Assembly: GCA_030433125.1 (NCBI GenBank)
Contig: JAUIKZ010000014.1
Coordinates: forward strand, 1 to 20,452
Length of the DNA stretch: 20,452 nucleotides
Direction of reading: 5' to 3'
DNA from: Alphaproteobacteria bacterium
GTDB taxonomy: Bacteria > Pseudomonadota > Alphaproteobacteria > UBA6184
Made by a program: the position numbers and the translations under genes. Positions 1 through 7,031 of this stretch are shown piece by piece; the first letter of the stretch is position 1, and each line of letters starts with the position of its first letter. The notes beneath the pieces are model-generated. The model was not told the origin of the DNA. It saw only the letters and a list, made by a program, of their open reading frames with translations, and made no database searches.

Positions 1-1125
1 TTCGCACAAGAACTGCATGCGCCGCTTTAGCTGCTTCTCTGCGGCTTTGGTTTCAGGTACTTCACGCAACCAGTGGCGTAATTGCACATCTTTGGCAATA
101 TAGCGCCCACCAATTTTCATGGCCATTTTCGAAGCCAGCTCGGGATAAACGGCCGTGCTGAGCAAATCGTAACAGGGCGCTAAGCTTAATCGCTGTTCAG
201 TATAAAGCCACGAGAAATTCTTCCCGTGGGCGTCGGCGTTACCGATCAGATAATTAAAAATCACCACATCCAAAAAGCGCAGTAAATCTAAGGCGGGGCT
301 GCTGGCGCAATTTTTGATCAACTCTTGGCACTGCCCCAAACTTGGCCCCCCTTCCCGTTCATATTTGCACTCGGTCGGAATGCTTAGCGCCTGGCAGAAG
401 TCCTCTTGATGAAGCCGCTGCACCACGCCTGTGGGGAGGCGCTTTCTATCGTAACGCTCAACAATGTAACAAGGGGTATCACCTGCCATATGAATATAAA
501 CAGCGGGCGCCTGCAGCCCCACTTGCTTCGCTAGGCGCATACAAAAATATTCGTTAAACACACTGCTGTGTATGCCCTCAATAACCGGCTTTAAAATGTG
601 GGTGGTGGGGGCATTGCCTTTTATTAAACGCACCTGCCCATTTTCATACCCCACCGCCAGTTTATTTTGAGCTCCAGCCAAGGAAAGACGCATATCACTT
701 TCACCAGCCATCATAGGCCGGCGCTTAATAATAGCTAGCACCTCTTGCAGTGTTGCGCCATCAAGAGGCTCTACCACTCTTTGCTCAGCGGAAGGGGGTG
801 CCTCACCGGCCGGGTATAATGCCAACGCCCCAGCGCACTCGCCGCCTACAGCTTCTAGTAACGCAAAGGGGTTTTTATCTGACACCCCCAGGTAACGTGC
901 CAGTTTTGTACGCACGCCTTCTTCTGGTAAAATGCCAGCGAAAAAAGGGCGTGCTTTGCTGTCATCATAGGCGGCTTCCTGCAACGGCATTGACACTGAA
1001 ATGGCCCGCCCCTTTCGAGCTAGGTAATTTTCGTGGTATGTAAATGAAAGCTGCCCCGTAACGGTTTGGGTGAGGCTGCCTACTTTTGTGTTGTCCCAAT
1101 ACACATCAAGAGCACGACCGATCAT
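1..1125 (-). CDS. hipA: HipA-type serine/threonine kinase toxin (3' end off the window)
   Basis: HipA kinases are toxins of type II toxin-antitoxin systems. The E. coli enzyme phosphorylates glutamyl-tRNA synthetase and causes growth arrest and persistence. The reading frame is open for 375 codons to the window edge (E. coli HipA is 440 aa), with no frameshift. Visible family marks are an N-terminal HipA domain, an SLAGAQNK segment (about 148-155) whose Ser148 matches the autophosphorylated Ser150 of E. coli, the catalytic NADAHGKN loop (Asp298) and the metal-binding YDLLS (Asp320). The kinase therefore looks catalytically intact as far as it can be read. The ATG overlaps the hipB stop as ATGA, so translation is probably coupled and the antitoxin is made first. 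The substrate cannot be told from sequence. The family call is secure; the missing C-terminus is about 65 residues by comparison. Confidence 0.93.
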   Translation of the reverse strand, partial: MIGRALDVYWDNTKVGSLTQTVTGQLSFTYHENYLARKGRAISVSMPLQEAAYDDSKARPFFAGILPEEGVRTKLARYLGVSDKNPFALLEAVGGECAGALALYPAGEAPPSAEQRVVEPLDGATLQEVLAIIKRRPMMAGESDMRLSLAGAQNKLAVGYENGQVRLIKGNAPTTHILKPVIEGIHSSVFNEYFCMRLAKQVGLQAPAVYIHMAGDTPCYIVERYDRKRLPTGVVQRLHQEDFCQALSIPTECKYEREGGPSLGQCQELIKNCASSPALDLLRFLDVVIFNYLIGNADAHGKNFSWLYTEQRLSLAPCYDLLSTAVYPELASKMAMKIGGRYIAKDVQLRHWLREVPETKAAEKQLKRRMQFLCE

Positions 1126-1337
1126 ATAGCCACTCCGTCCACTGTCACCTCAAGCCCCAGCATTTTGAGCACCATCAACACCTTCCCTATCTGGCACGAG
1201 GCCTTACCCTGCTCGAGCTCTCGAATAAAACGCACCCCTACCCCCGCGGCAGCGGCCAGCTCCGCCTGCGTCAGTTGCTGCTGTTTGCGTGTGTTTTTAA
1301 TAATGTCACTTAACGTTTGCATTTCCACCATAGCCAT
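1122..1337 (-). CDS. hipB: HipB-like antitoxin, Xre-family HTH repressor
   Basis: This 71-residue DNA-binding antitoxin should neutralise HipA and repress its own operon. A helix-turn-helix of the Cro/C1 type spans about residues 18-60 (QLTQAELAAAAGVGVRFIRELEQGK), with the usual LTQxELA and FIRELEQGK patterns. The short length matches HipB proteins that are little more than the HTH. The gene lies directly before hipA with a 4-base ATGA overlap. Two starts are possible: ATG at 1337, or ATG at 1331, which has a better-spaced AGGG upstream. A TATAAT -10 lies at 1354-1359, so the leader is only about 10-16 nt. Regulation probably acts through the repeated CCCG-N2-CGGG boxes upstream and the CCCT-N3-AGGG dyad at the transcription start. 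Confidence 0.88.
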   Translation of the reverse strand: MAMVEMQTLSDIIKNTRKQQQLTQAELAAAAGVGVRFIRELEQGKASCQIGKVLMVLKMLGLEVTVDGVAI

Positions 1338-1341
1338 AAAC

Positions 1342-1586
1342 CCTATAAGGGTGATTATAAGCGATAAGCACTGTATTAGTCCACTAAAAACCCGAACGGG
1401 TTTATTTTCGCCTCCCGACTTGGACGACCAGAATGTAGTCCCGAACGGGTTTATCTTACCCCCCGAATTAGACGCCTAGGGGTGTAGGCCCGAACGGGAT
1501 CATTAAAGCGAATACTTTTGAAAATCCGAGCAATCGTCCCGAGCGGGATCATCTTCCTGGCGAGGCTCATTATTAAAGACAAGGGC
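1342..1586. repeat. 49-bp-periodic tandem array upstream of hipBA
   Basis: The 10-mer CCCGAACGGG begins at 1391, 1440 and 1489, and the variant CCCGAGCGGG at 1538: four copies exactly 49 bp apart. A degenerate fifth copy, CCTATAAGGG, begins at 1342, again 49 bp away, and overlaps the hipB promoter. On the minus strand the boxes read as an extended motif, roughly GATRATCCCGTTCGGG. The rest of each unit has diverged. Units 1391 and 1440 still share a second CCCGA-TT-GACG segment and a TGTAG tail. The 245-bp stretch contains no convincing gene. The core is an inverted repeat (CCCG/CGGG), as expected of a protein-binding site. Confidence 0.75.
1354..1383 (-). promoter_or_regulatory. Predicted hipBA promoter
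   Basis: On the minus strand a perfect TATAAT -10 (1354-1359) lies 18 bp from TGGACT (1378-1383, 4 of 6 to the -35 consensus). The predicted start falls near 1347, inside the dyad CCCT-ATA-AGGG at 1341-1351. A repressor bound there would block initiation. Seen by eye, not tested. Confidence 0.55.
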
Positions 1587-1611
1587 AAAACAAAAGGCAG
1601 CTTTCGCTGCC
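1582..1611 (-). terminator. Rho-independent terminator of the exported-protein gene
   Basis: On the minus strand a perfect 6-bp stem, GGCAGC/GCTGCC, closes a GAAA tetraloop (1596-1611). It is followed at once by TTTTGTTTT. It lies about 40 bp after the stop codon of the gene at 1653-2675. Confidence 0.85.
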
Positions 1612-1652
1612 CACTGATAATTACTATATCCTTACTTTAAAGAAGGCTGTTC

Positions 1653-2675
1653 TTAAAAAAGAAAATCCTCCCCAATATCAGCTGCTTCGGCACCAGGATT
1701 CTGCTCGCTCTCATTTGAACCAAACAAATCAAAATCGTCATCATCATGAGCTTCGTCTTCATCAAAACCAAATGTACTCTCATCTGAGGGCGAAGGCTCA
1801 CCGAAGAAATCAAAATCATCCTCCTCTGGCTGAGTATAGAACTGACTTACCTGATGAGGAATTTGGTTGGCCCTAGCTTGGGGGTGCAGTTGAACTTGGC
1901 TGAATTGTTGCATTTGAGGCGACACCTGCTGTGGTTGTGGGGCAGCCTGTTGTGGTCGACGAGGTTGTTGTGGCGCTGCATTATTGTGGTGCTGCCAATT
2001 ACTAACAGTCGTTGAGATATTGCCCTTAGCATTATCGAAGGCCCCCTCAAATTGATTGGAATTATGCGCAATATTTTCACCAAAGGATTTCGCTTGATTT
2101 ACAAAACCCATAAACCCGCCTTGCCCACCGTGAGAACGGGCTTGCTGAAAATCATTTTTCAATGAATTGAAAGCATTTTGATATTGCTGCCTATTCTGCA
2201 CGACATTTTCTACGGAACCACGGCCTGCATTATAGGCCCTATCACCCATTTGGTATTCTTTGCGGAAACGTTGGGGCACTTGCTGGGGAACTTGCTGCTG
2301 ACGAGGCAGCGATACAGTATTAGGTTGGGGAAACGATTGACGAGGTTGCACCGCTTGAGATGGGTCATCAACACTGTCGTCAACTGCATCGTCATCATCG
2401 AGAAGATCGTCGAATGGGTCACCTTCATCTCCCCCCCCTGCGTTGCCGCCTGGCACGTTTACCCCCACTTGAGCGGCCAACTCACGCGCAGTTTCAGAGT
2501 GCTGCCGCGCAACATTCCGTACATTCTCCACATGCTGGGTGGCCTGCTTTGCCACATTATCTACCTTTTTTACGGCGTTACCTACTTTTTTTAAGAAGTC
2601 TCCGAAACCAGCATGCGTCGCTGAGAACGTGAAACCAACTAAAAAAAGGGCCTTAAGTTTTACAGAAAATGTCAT
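1653..2675 (-). CDS. Exported low-complexity Q/P-rich protein with acidic tail, function unknown
   Basis: I do not recognise this 340-aa protein. It begins with a Sec signal peptide (residues 1-22, likely cut at ATHA|G). The mature N-terminus, GFGDFLKKVGNAVKKV, continues as an amphipathic helix to about residue 70. A Gly/Asp stretch with DPFDDLLDDDD follows (75-104), then a Q/P-rich segment (105-137). A less biased middle (138-230) is rich in Asn and Gln with GGQGGF. A second Q/P-rich segment spans 231-285, and the C-terminus is very acidic, with DDFDFFG (286-292), DDDFDLFG (312-319) and a terminal GEDFLF. An SD-like GAGGAAGAG lies just upstream of the ATG, and a strong terminator follows. 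Most of the chain is probably disordered. It may be a secreted or surface protein or a host-directed effector, but nothing here proves that. That it is a real gene is fairly sure. Confidence 0.75.
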   Translation of the reverse strand: MTFSVKLKALFLVGFTFSATHAGFGDFLKKVGNAVKKVDNVAKQATQHVENVRNVARQHSETARELAAQVGVNVPGGNAGGGDEGDPFDDLLDDDDAVDDSVDDPSQAVQPRQSFPQPNTVSLPRQQQVPQQVPQRFRKEYQMGDRAYNAGRGSVENVVQNRQQYQNAFNSLKNDFQQARSHGGQGGFMGFVNQAKSFGENIAHNSNQFEGAFDNAKGNISTTVSNWQHHNNAAPQQPRRPQQAAPQPQQVSPQMQQFSQVQLHPQARANQIPHQVSQFYTQPEEDDFDFFGEPSPSDESTFGFDEDEAHDDDDFDLFGSNESEQNPGAEAADIGEDFLF

Positions 2676-2752
2676 TACTCTTCCTCAATATATTCTAAAG
2701 AGTAACAAACAATTTTTAAAAAAAGGTTAAAAGGGCGGGAGTGTTTATATCG

Positions 2753-2772
2753 AGAGAGGCCTACGCCTCTCT
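2753..2772 (-). other. Perfect hairpin enclosing the dksA stop codon
   Basis: AGAGAGGC and GCCTCTCT pair over 8 bp around a 4-base loop that contains the TAG stop of dksA (2761-2763). No clear T-run follows on the minus strand, so it is a weak intrinsic terminator or an mRNA 3'-end stabiliser. Confidence 0.5.
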
Positions 2773-3180
2773 ATATTGCTTTTCTTCTTTTTCGCGTTGC
2801 TCCTGAGCCTCAAAAGATAGAGTGGCTACAGGTCGCGCATCGAGGCGAGCTACAGCGATAGGTTCGCCAGTGTCCTCGCAATATCCGTAATTGTCTTTTT
2901 CGATCCGCCTTATAGCCTCTTCAATTTTACGGATAAGCTTCCGCTCACGATCACGGGTGCGCATTTCAAAAGCCATATCCTGTTCGTAAGTAGCGCGATC
3001 AGCCGGGTCAGCCTCGTGTGCAGCGCCCTGCTTAATTTTACTCATCGCGTCATTATATTCTTCTACCAACTCTTTGTGCCAATTTTCTAACTTTCGCTTG
3101 AAGTAAGCCTTCATAATAGGGTTCATGAACTCCTCTTTATCCGTAGGCACATACCCCTCTGGAATGATTGTATCTACCAT
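2761..3180 (-). CDS. dksA: DksA/TraR-family RNA polymerase regulator
   Basis: DksA enters the secondary channel of RNA polymerase and, with ppGpp, adjusts transcription of rRNA and amino-acid genes. The 139-aa product has the alphaproteobacterial N-terminus (GYVPTDKEEFMNP), a coiled coil whose tip carries DPADRA (the DxxDxA motif, about residues 58-63), and a zinc-finger region reduced to one cysteine (YGYCEDTGEP, then RPVATLSFEAQE). Loss of the other cysteines is usual in this clade and is not damage. I chose the ATG at 3180 because AAGG lies 8 nt upstream. An in-frame GTG at 3189 would add MKV. The gene is alone with its own promoter. Its leader and first codons resemble those of the orphan ORF at 8215-8433. 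Confidence 0.92.
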   Translation of the reverse strand: MVDTIIPEGYVPTDKEEFMNPIMKAYFKRKLENWHKELVEEYNDAMSKIKQGAAHEADPADRATYEQDMAFEMRTRDRERKLIRKIEEAIRRIEKDNYGYCEDTGEPIAVARLDARPVATLSFEAQEQREKEEKQYREA

Positions 3181-3208
3181 GACCTTCACCTTTCTTTTTT
3201 TTGATGCG

Positions 3209-3237
3209 ACTATATGAGTTTTTTAATTTTAGCGCAA
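3209..3237 (-). promoter_or_regulatory. Predicted dksA promoter
   Basis: Minus strand: TTGCGC (3232-3237), a 17-bp A/T-rich spacer, then TATAGT (3209-3214), about 29 bp before the chosen ATG. This is a good sigma-70-type match. Confidence 0.55.
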
Positions 3238-3289
3238 CAACTATTAAATGTCTAATGATTTGTCATTTTTGTTGTTTTTTTGGAGGAGG

Positions 3290-3339
3290 AGGAGAAAAAA
3301 GAATGCAGGGAGAAGCAAGCGTATAAGCACTCCTCCCGC
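3290..3339 (-). terminator. Likely intrinsic terminator of the TraT-like gene
   Basis: On the minus strand GCGGGAG (3333-3339) can pair with CTCCCTGC (3305-3312), followed by a T-rich tract ending in TTTTTT. An adjoining GGAGGAG can also pair with the CTCCTCCTCC tract at 3281-3293, so alternative folds exist. The loop is long, which lowers confidence. Confidence 0.5.
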
Positions 3340-3349
3340 ATTAAAAGGT

Positions 3350-4108
3350 TTAGAGAAAACCCGCAATCGCTTTGGCTAGGTTTTGCTTCAGAGGTTCTTT
3401 GGCATCCTCAAGCTTCAGGTTTACTTGGTTTGCTGTGGTCATCATACGCGTGCGGTGAAGTGTCCACTCTAGCTGGCGGTGATACATACCACTTCGGGTG
3501 GTGCTAGATCCAGACTGAGCTGTGTAAGCCACGCTTTCTTTAGCACCCGGAGCATTTATGCGTTCACCAATTTGTACGTCCGCAATGATGTTGTAATAGA
3601 CATCATCAATAAAACTATCCACCAAAAATGAACCCAAACCGACGGCAGCACCAATAGCCCCACCACCTATAGCATAAGAGGGAACATTGCTGTAGTTGCC
3701 ACTAGATGCCGCCAACACACCCCCAGCGGCAGCACCTATAGCAGCACCGTAGCCAAGAGATAAAGCAGCCGCATCTTCTTCAGCGTAACGGCCCATTTTT
3801 AATATGTTTGCTTCGAGCGTGTGGGTGGCATTTTTGGGGTCATCCACCACGCGAATGCCCTGCGCAGCAAGTTCTGCCCTGAGAGCCTGCTCGACCCCTA
3901 GTGATTGCCCAGTGTTGTTACGCACTCTCACGTAAGCACGCATTTGGGCTTTCCCCACAGGCTCTAAGAAGACGCCTTCGTTAATGTTGGTTTCAATACG
4001 GATATCACTTTTTTTAGCAGCCATCACTAGTTTACCACAACCAGTTAATGATAGTGGGGCTCCTAAAGCGGTTAGCACAAATAAGGCCGAACGCATATGT
4101 TTACGCAT
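3350..4108 (-). CDS. TraT-family outer-membrane lipoprotein
   Basis: TraT is best known from F-like plasmids, where it gives surface exclusion and complement resistance. Chromosomal homologues occur in many Gram-negative bacteria without a proven role. The 252-aa product has a lipoprotein signal ending LSLTGC (Cys24). The order of segments matches TraT: GKLVMAAKKSDIRIET, then INEGVFLEPV, a VRVRNNT strand region, and a glycine-zipper stretch (about 118-163, GYGAAIGAAAGG and GGGAIGAAVGLGS). DDVYYNIIADVQIGER and the C-terminal NQVNLKLEDAKEPLKQNLAKAIA follow. The start has GGAG 6 nt upstream. It has its own promoter, is divergent from rpsT, and no transfer genes are nearby. The family call is secure; the function here is unknown. 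Confidence 0.88.
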   Translation of the reverse strand: MRKHMRSALFVLTALGAPLSLTGCGKLVMAAKKSDIRIETNINEGVFLEPVGKAQMRAYVRVRNNTGQSLGVEQALRAELAAQGIRVVDDPKNATHTLEANILKMGRYAEEDAAALSLGYGAAIGAAAGGVLAASSGNYSNVPSYAIGGGAIGAAVGLGSFLVDSFIDDVYYNIIADVQIGERINAPGAKESVAYTAQSGSSTTRSGMYHRQLEWTLHRTRMMTTANQVNLKLEDAKEPLKQNLAKAIAGFL

Positions 4109-4151
4109 AAATGTCTCCAGTTTTTATATTTGATACAACATATGCGTGTAA

Positions 4152-4180
4152 ATTATAAAGAAAAATCTTTTCTTTTGCAG
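4152..4180 (-). promoter_or_regulatory. Predicted promoter of the TraT-like gene
   Basis: Minus strand: CTGCAA (4175-4180), 17-bp spacer, perfect TATAAT (4152-4157), 43 bp before the ATG. Confidence 0.55.
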
Positions 4181-4200
4181 GCACCTTTACGAAAATTATC

Positions 4201-4229
4201 TTGCAAAATCCTTTATTATTACTTAATAG
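4201..4229 (+). promoter_or_regulatory. Predicted rpsT-dnaA operon promoter
   Basis: TTGCAA (4201-4206), 17-bp spacer and TAATAG (4224-4229) lie 31 bp before the rpsT ATG. AAGGA at 4246-4250 serves as ribosome binding site. No other promoter is obvious before dnaA, so dnaA probably depends on this one. Confidence 0.5.
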
Positions 4230-4260
4230 TATGATCAGAAAAGACAAGGATTAATACATA

Positions 4261-4521
4261 ATGGCTAATCACCAATCGGCTTTAAAACGCATACGCCGCG
4301 ACACAAAACGTCGCCGCATAAACTTGAACCGCTTAAACCGTGTTCGTACATTTATAAAGAAGCTTCAAGCTCACATCTCAAAAGGTGATAAGGCTGCGGC
4401 TCAAACTGAGTTCAAAACAGTGCAAGCAGAAGTTATGCGCGGCGCGTCTAAGGGAGTTATGCACAAAAACACAGCATCTCGTCGCATCGCACGCTTGAAC
4501 GCACAAATCAAAGCAATGTAA
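4261..4521 (+). CDS. rpsT: 30S ribosomal protein S20
   Basis: S20 binds 16S rRNA early in small-subunit assembly. The 86-aa length and the pattern MANHQSALKRIRRDTKRR, the basic helices and the HKNTASRRIARLNAQI ending are typical. It is the first gene of the dnaA cluster, with the stop codon only 5 bp before the dnaA ATG. The rpsT-dnaA adjacency is common in alphaproteobacteria and would tie initiator synthesis to ribosome production. Confidence 0.97.
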   Translation: MANHQSALKRIRRDTKRRRINLNRLNRVRTFIKKLQAHISKGDKAAAQTEFKTVQAEVMRGASKGVMHKNTASRRIARLNAQIKAM

Positions 4522-4526
4522 TCTAA

Positions 4527-5882
4527 ATGGGCTCACCGTCTCAAAATCTTTCCGACCTTTGGGAGCGAGCCCAATCCTCTTTTGAATCTACCGAGGGGTA
4601 TGGCCCCTATAAAAATTGGATTGCACCTCTTAAACCTGGTAACAAGCTAGGGGGGGTTTTGTTTCTCGAGGCTCCTACGCGCTTTATTCTTGATTGGGTT
4701 GCTAATCATTATCAAGAAAAGTTATTAGCCATATTTCAGGGGCTTGACCCAAAAATTGAGGCTATAAAACTTGTTGTTACGGGGGACGCCCCTTCACAAA
4801 CTTCACCTACGCCCGCCCCAACAGAGGCAAACACAGACGCCACAGAAGATGCCCTCACCCTTCACTTAGACCCGCGTTTTACCTTTGAAAACTTTGTGGT
4901 AGGCAAGTCTAACGAGCTTGCTTTCGCGGCCGCTCAAAAGGTGTCAGAGGCCAAAGAAGTGGCGTTCAACCCTCTGTTTTTGCACGGCGGCGTGGGGCTT
5001 GGTAAAACCCACCTTATGCACGCCATTGCGTGGAACATTAAAAAAGTTCATCCCGATAGGGTTGTTATATATCTCTCCGCTGAAAAGTTTATGTATCAAT
5101 TCATCAGCGCCATCCGCCAAAAGGATACCTTCTCGTTTAAAGACAGGTTTCGCTCAGTAGATGTGCTGATGATTGACGACGTGCAATTTATTGCAGGGAA
5201 GGAATCCACACAAGAAGAATTCTTCCACACTTTTAACGCGCTAATAGACCAAAAAAAGCAAATCATTTTATCGGCCGATAAATCGCCCAGTGACCTCTCT
5301 GGTTTTGAAGAACGGATACGCTCCCGCCTGGGGTGGGGCCTGGTGGCGGATATTCACCCCACAACCTTTGAATTGCGTTTAGGCATCTTGCAAGCAAAAG
5401 CCGAAAAGCTGCCGCCTGAAACGTTTGTACCTAAGGATGTGATTGAGTTTTTAGCTGGCCACATTAACACGAACGTTCGTGAATTAGAAGGAGCTCTAAA
5501 CCGGGTGGTCGCCCATGCCTCGCTTGTGGGGCGTAACATTACCGTGAGCATGGCACAAGAAGTGTTAAGAGATCTCCTGAGAGTTTATGACAAGCAAATC
5601 ACCATAGAAGATATTCAAAAAAAAGCCGCGCATCACTTCAATGTTAAGCTCTCAGATTTACTGTCTTCAAAGCGCTCCAGTGAAATTGCTTTGGCGCGTC
5701 AAGTGGCCATGTATCTATCTAAAACCATGACCAGTAACTCGCTGCCCGAAATTGGGCGACGTTTTAACGGCAAGAACCACACCACTGTTTTACATGCTGT
5801 GAAAAAGATCGAGTCGCGCGCAAAAGAAAGTTCTTCTTTACAAGAAGACATAGCTGTACTAAAAAGAAACATACAAGGGTAG
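4527..5882 (+). CDS. dnaA: Chromosomal replication initiator DnaA
   Basis: DnaA binds and melts the replication origin. The 451-aa protein has domain I (LWERAQSSFES, about 11-70), a short S/T/P-rich domain II (about 86-107), and an AAA+ domain with Walker A GGVGLGKT (154-161), Walker B MIDDVQF (Asp217, Asp218) and sensor-2 VRELEGALNR. The C-terminal domain IV carries the DNA-binding signature near 410-424. That signature reads GKNHTTVLHA instead of the usual GRDHTTVLHA, so the Asp that contacts the DnaA box in E. coli (Asp433) is Asn417 here. The start codon has only a weak SD, and coupling to rpsT translation is likely. Nine bases separate it from dnaN. Confidence 0.97.
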   Translation: MGSPSQNLSDLWERAQSSFESTEGYGPYKNWIAPLKPGNKLGGVLFLEAPTRFILDWVANHYQEKLLAIFQGLDPKIEAIKLVVTGDAPSQTSPTPAPTEANTDATEDALTLHLDPRFTFENFVVGKSNELAFAAAQKVSEAKEVAFNPLFLHGGVGLGKTHLMHAIAWNIKKVHPDRVVIYLSAEKFMYQFISAIRQKDTFSFKDRFRSVDVLMIDDVQFIAGKESTQEEFFHTFNALIDQKKQIILSADKSPSDLSGFEERIRSRLGWGLVADIHPTTFELRLGILQAKAEKLPPETFVPKDVIEFLAGHINTNVRELEGALNRVVAHASLVGRNITVSMAQEVLRDLLRVYDKQITIEDIQKKAAHHFNVKLSDLLSSKRSSEIALARQVAMYLSKTMTSNSLPEIGRRFNGKNHTTVLHAVKKIESRAKESSSLQEDIAVLKRNIQG

Positions 5883-5891
5883 TATTTAGGC

Positions 5892-7022
5892 ATGCACATC
5901 CAGATATCGCAAGAAGCTCTGCAATCAACAGTTAGTCTCGCCTCGAGTATTGTTGAAAAAAAGAACACTCTTCCCATTTTAGGTCATGTGCTTTTGCGCA
6001 CTAACGAAAACACGCTCACCATTCAGGCCACCGATTTGGACACAAGCATTGTCCGTGACCTAGAAGCAAATATTATTGAACCCGGTCAGATTGCCTTGCC
6101 GGCTCAGCTGTTAAAAGAGATTGTGCGCCGTCTCCCCTCCAGAGCGCTTATCGACATTAAAACAACCGACACCAACCGTACCACACTTACTTGTGGAAGC
6201 AGTGTGTTTAACTTGTCATCACTGCCTGGGGAGGATTTCCCTTCCATTAGCACAGAGGATAGCTTCACTCATGAGTTTGACATTAAAGCAAAGGAGTTAG
6301 CTTACTTACTGCTTAAAACCCGCTTTGCCATGTCCACAGAAGAAACCCGTTATAATCTAAACGGTATATACTTACACCTAGCGGAGCGTGATGGTGAACG
6401 CTATTTGCAAGCCGCTGCCACCGACTCTCACAGGTTGGCTGTGGCACATATTTCTGTCCCGACCGGGCTAACAGAAATGCCTGGTATGATCGTATCACGG
6501 AAAACTGTAAACGAGTTAGTGCGCCTTATAGACGAATGCAATGCTGAAGATGCTATTAAAGTGCATGTAGCGTCGCACCAAATTAGTTTTCATTTGTGGG
6601 GGACCACATTCCTCACCTCTCGCTTGATTGATGGCACGTTCCCTGATTATGAAAGCTTTATCCCCTACAAGAATGATCGGTGCATCATGCTTGAAAAGCG
6701 CAAGTTCACGGACGCCGTAGAACGTGTGTCTCTTGTTGCAGGCGACAAAACGCGCCCTGTTAAGTTTTTCGCCGACAACAATAACCTTCGTATAGAAGCA
6801 CTAGACTCTGACCTCGGGGACGCCGTTGAACAAGTGGAAGCTGATTTTGCGGGTGAACCTATTTCGGCCGGTTTTAACAGCCGTTACCTCACAGACATTT
6901 CACAGCAAGTGTCGGACGATTCTAATATTGAATTAAGGCTAGGCGAACTTGGCTCACCTTTACTTGTTAAAGAAGTAGGGTCAGAATCACACCTAACGGT
7001 GGTGATGCCGCTTAGGGTTTAA
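5892..7022 (+). CDS. dnaN: DNA polymerase III beta subunit (sliding clamp)
   Basis: DnaN forms the dimeric ring that tethers DNA polymerase III and other enzymes to DNA. At 376 aa it has normal length, and its three clamp domains can be followed: the N-terminus MHIQISQEALQSTV, KNTLPILGHVLL and ATDLDTSI in domain 1, the FEAxxTRYxLNGI-like FAMSTEETRYNLNGIYL and TDSHRLAVAH in domain 2, and FPDYESFIP with the terminal VVMPLRV in domain 3. It sits between dnaA and recF with 9-bp gaps on both sides, so it is co-transcribed. Nothing unusual was seen. Confidence 0.97.
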   Translation: MHIQISQEALQSTVSLASSIVEKKNTLPILGHVLLRTNENTLTIQATDLDTSIVRDLEANIIEPGQIALPAQLLKEIVRRLPSRALIDIKTTDTNRTTLTCGSSVFNLSSLPGEDFPSISTEDSFTHEFDIKAKELAYLLLKTRFAMSTEETRYNLNGIYLHLAERDGERYLQAAATDSHRLAVAHISVPTGLTEMPGMIVSRKTVNELVRLIDECNAEDAIKVHVASHQISFHLWGTTFLTSRLIDGTFPDYESFIPYKNDRCIMLEKRKFTDAVERVSLVAGDKTRPVKFFADNNNLRIEALDSDLGDAVEQVEADFAGEPISAGFNSRYLTDISQQVSDDSNIELRLGELGSPLLVKEVGSESHLTVVMPLRV

Positions 7023-7031
7023 TAAGCCGTT

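Noticed and set aside
1066..1479. Plus-strand frames of 137 and 75 aa across hipB and the repeat array
   Set aside because: They lie antisense to hipB and the hipA start, show no recognisable domain, and their composition reflects the opposite strand.
1391..1547. CRISPR-like array (short repeats at regular spacing)
   Set aside because: Only 10-16 bases are conserved per unit, the neighbouring units resemble each other outside the core, and no cas genes are near. A tandem operator-type array fits better.
2178..2594. 138-aa plus-strand frame with hydrophobic stretches
   Set aside because: It is antisense to the Q/P-rich exported protein. The signal peptide, SD and terminator all support the minus-strand gene.
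3280..3507. Plus-strand frame starting in a GGAGGAGGAGG tract that looks like a strong SD
   Set aside because: It runs antisense into the TraT-like gene. The purine tract is better explained as part of that gene's terminator region.
4109..4260. Possible oriC before rpsT-dnaA
   Set aside because: A/T-rich, but without DnaA boxes, and fully accounted for by two divergent promoters.
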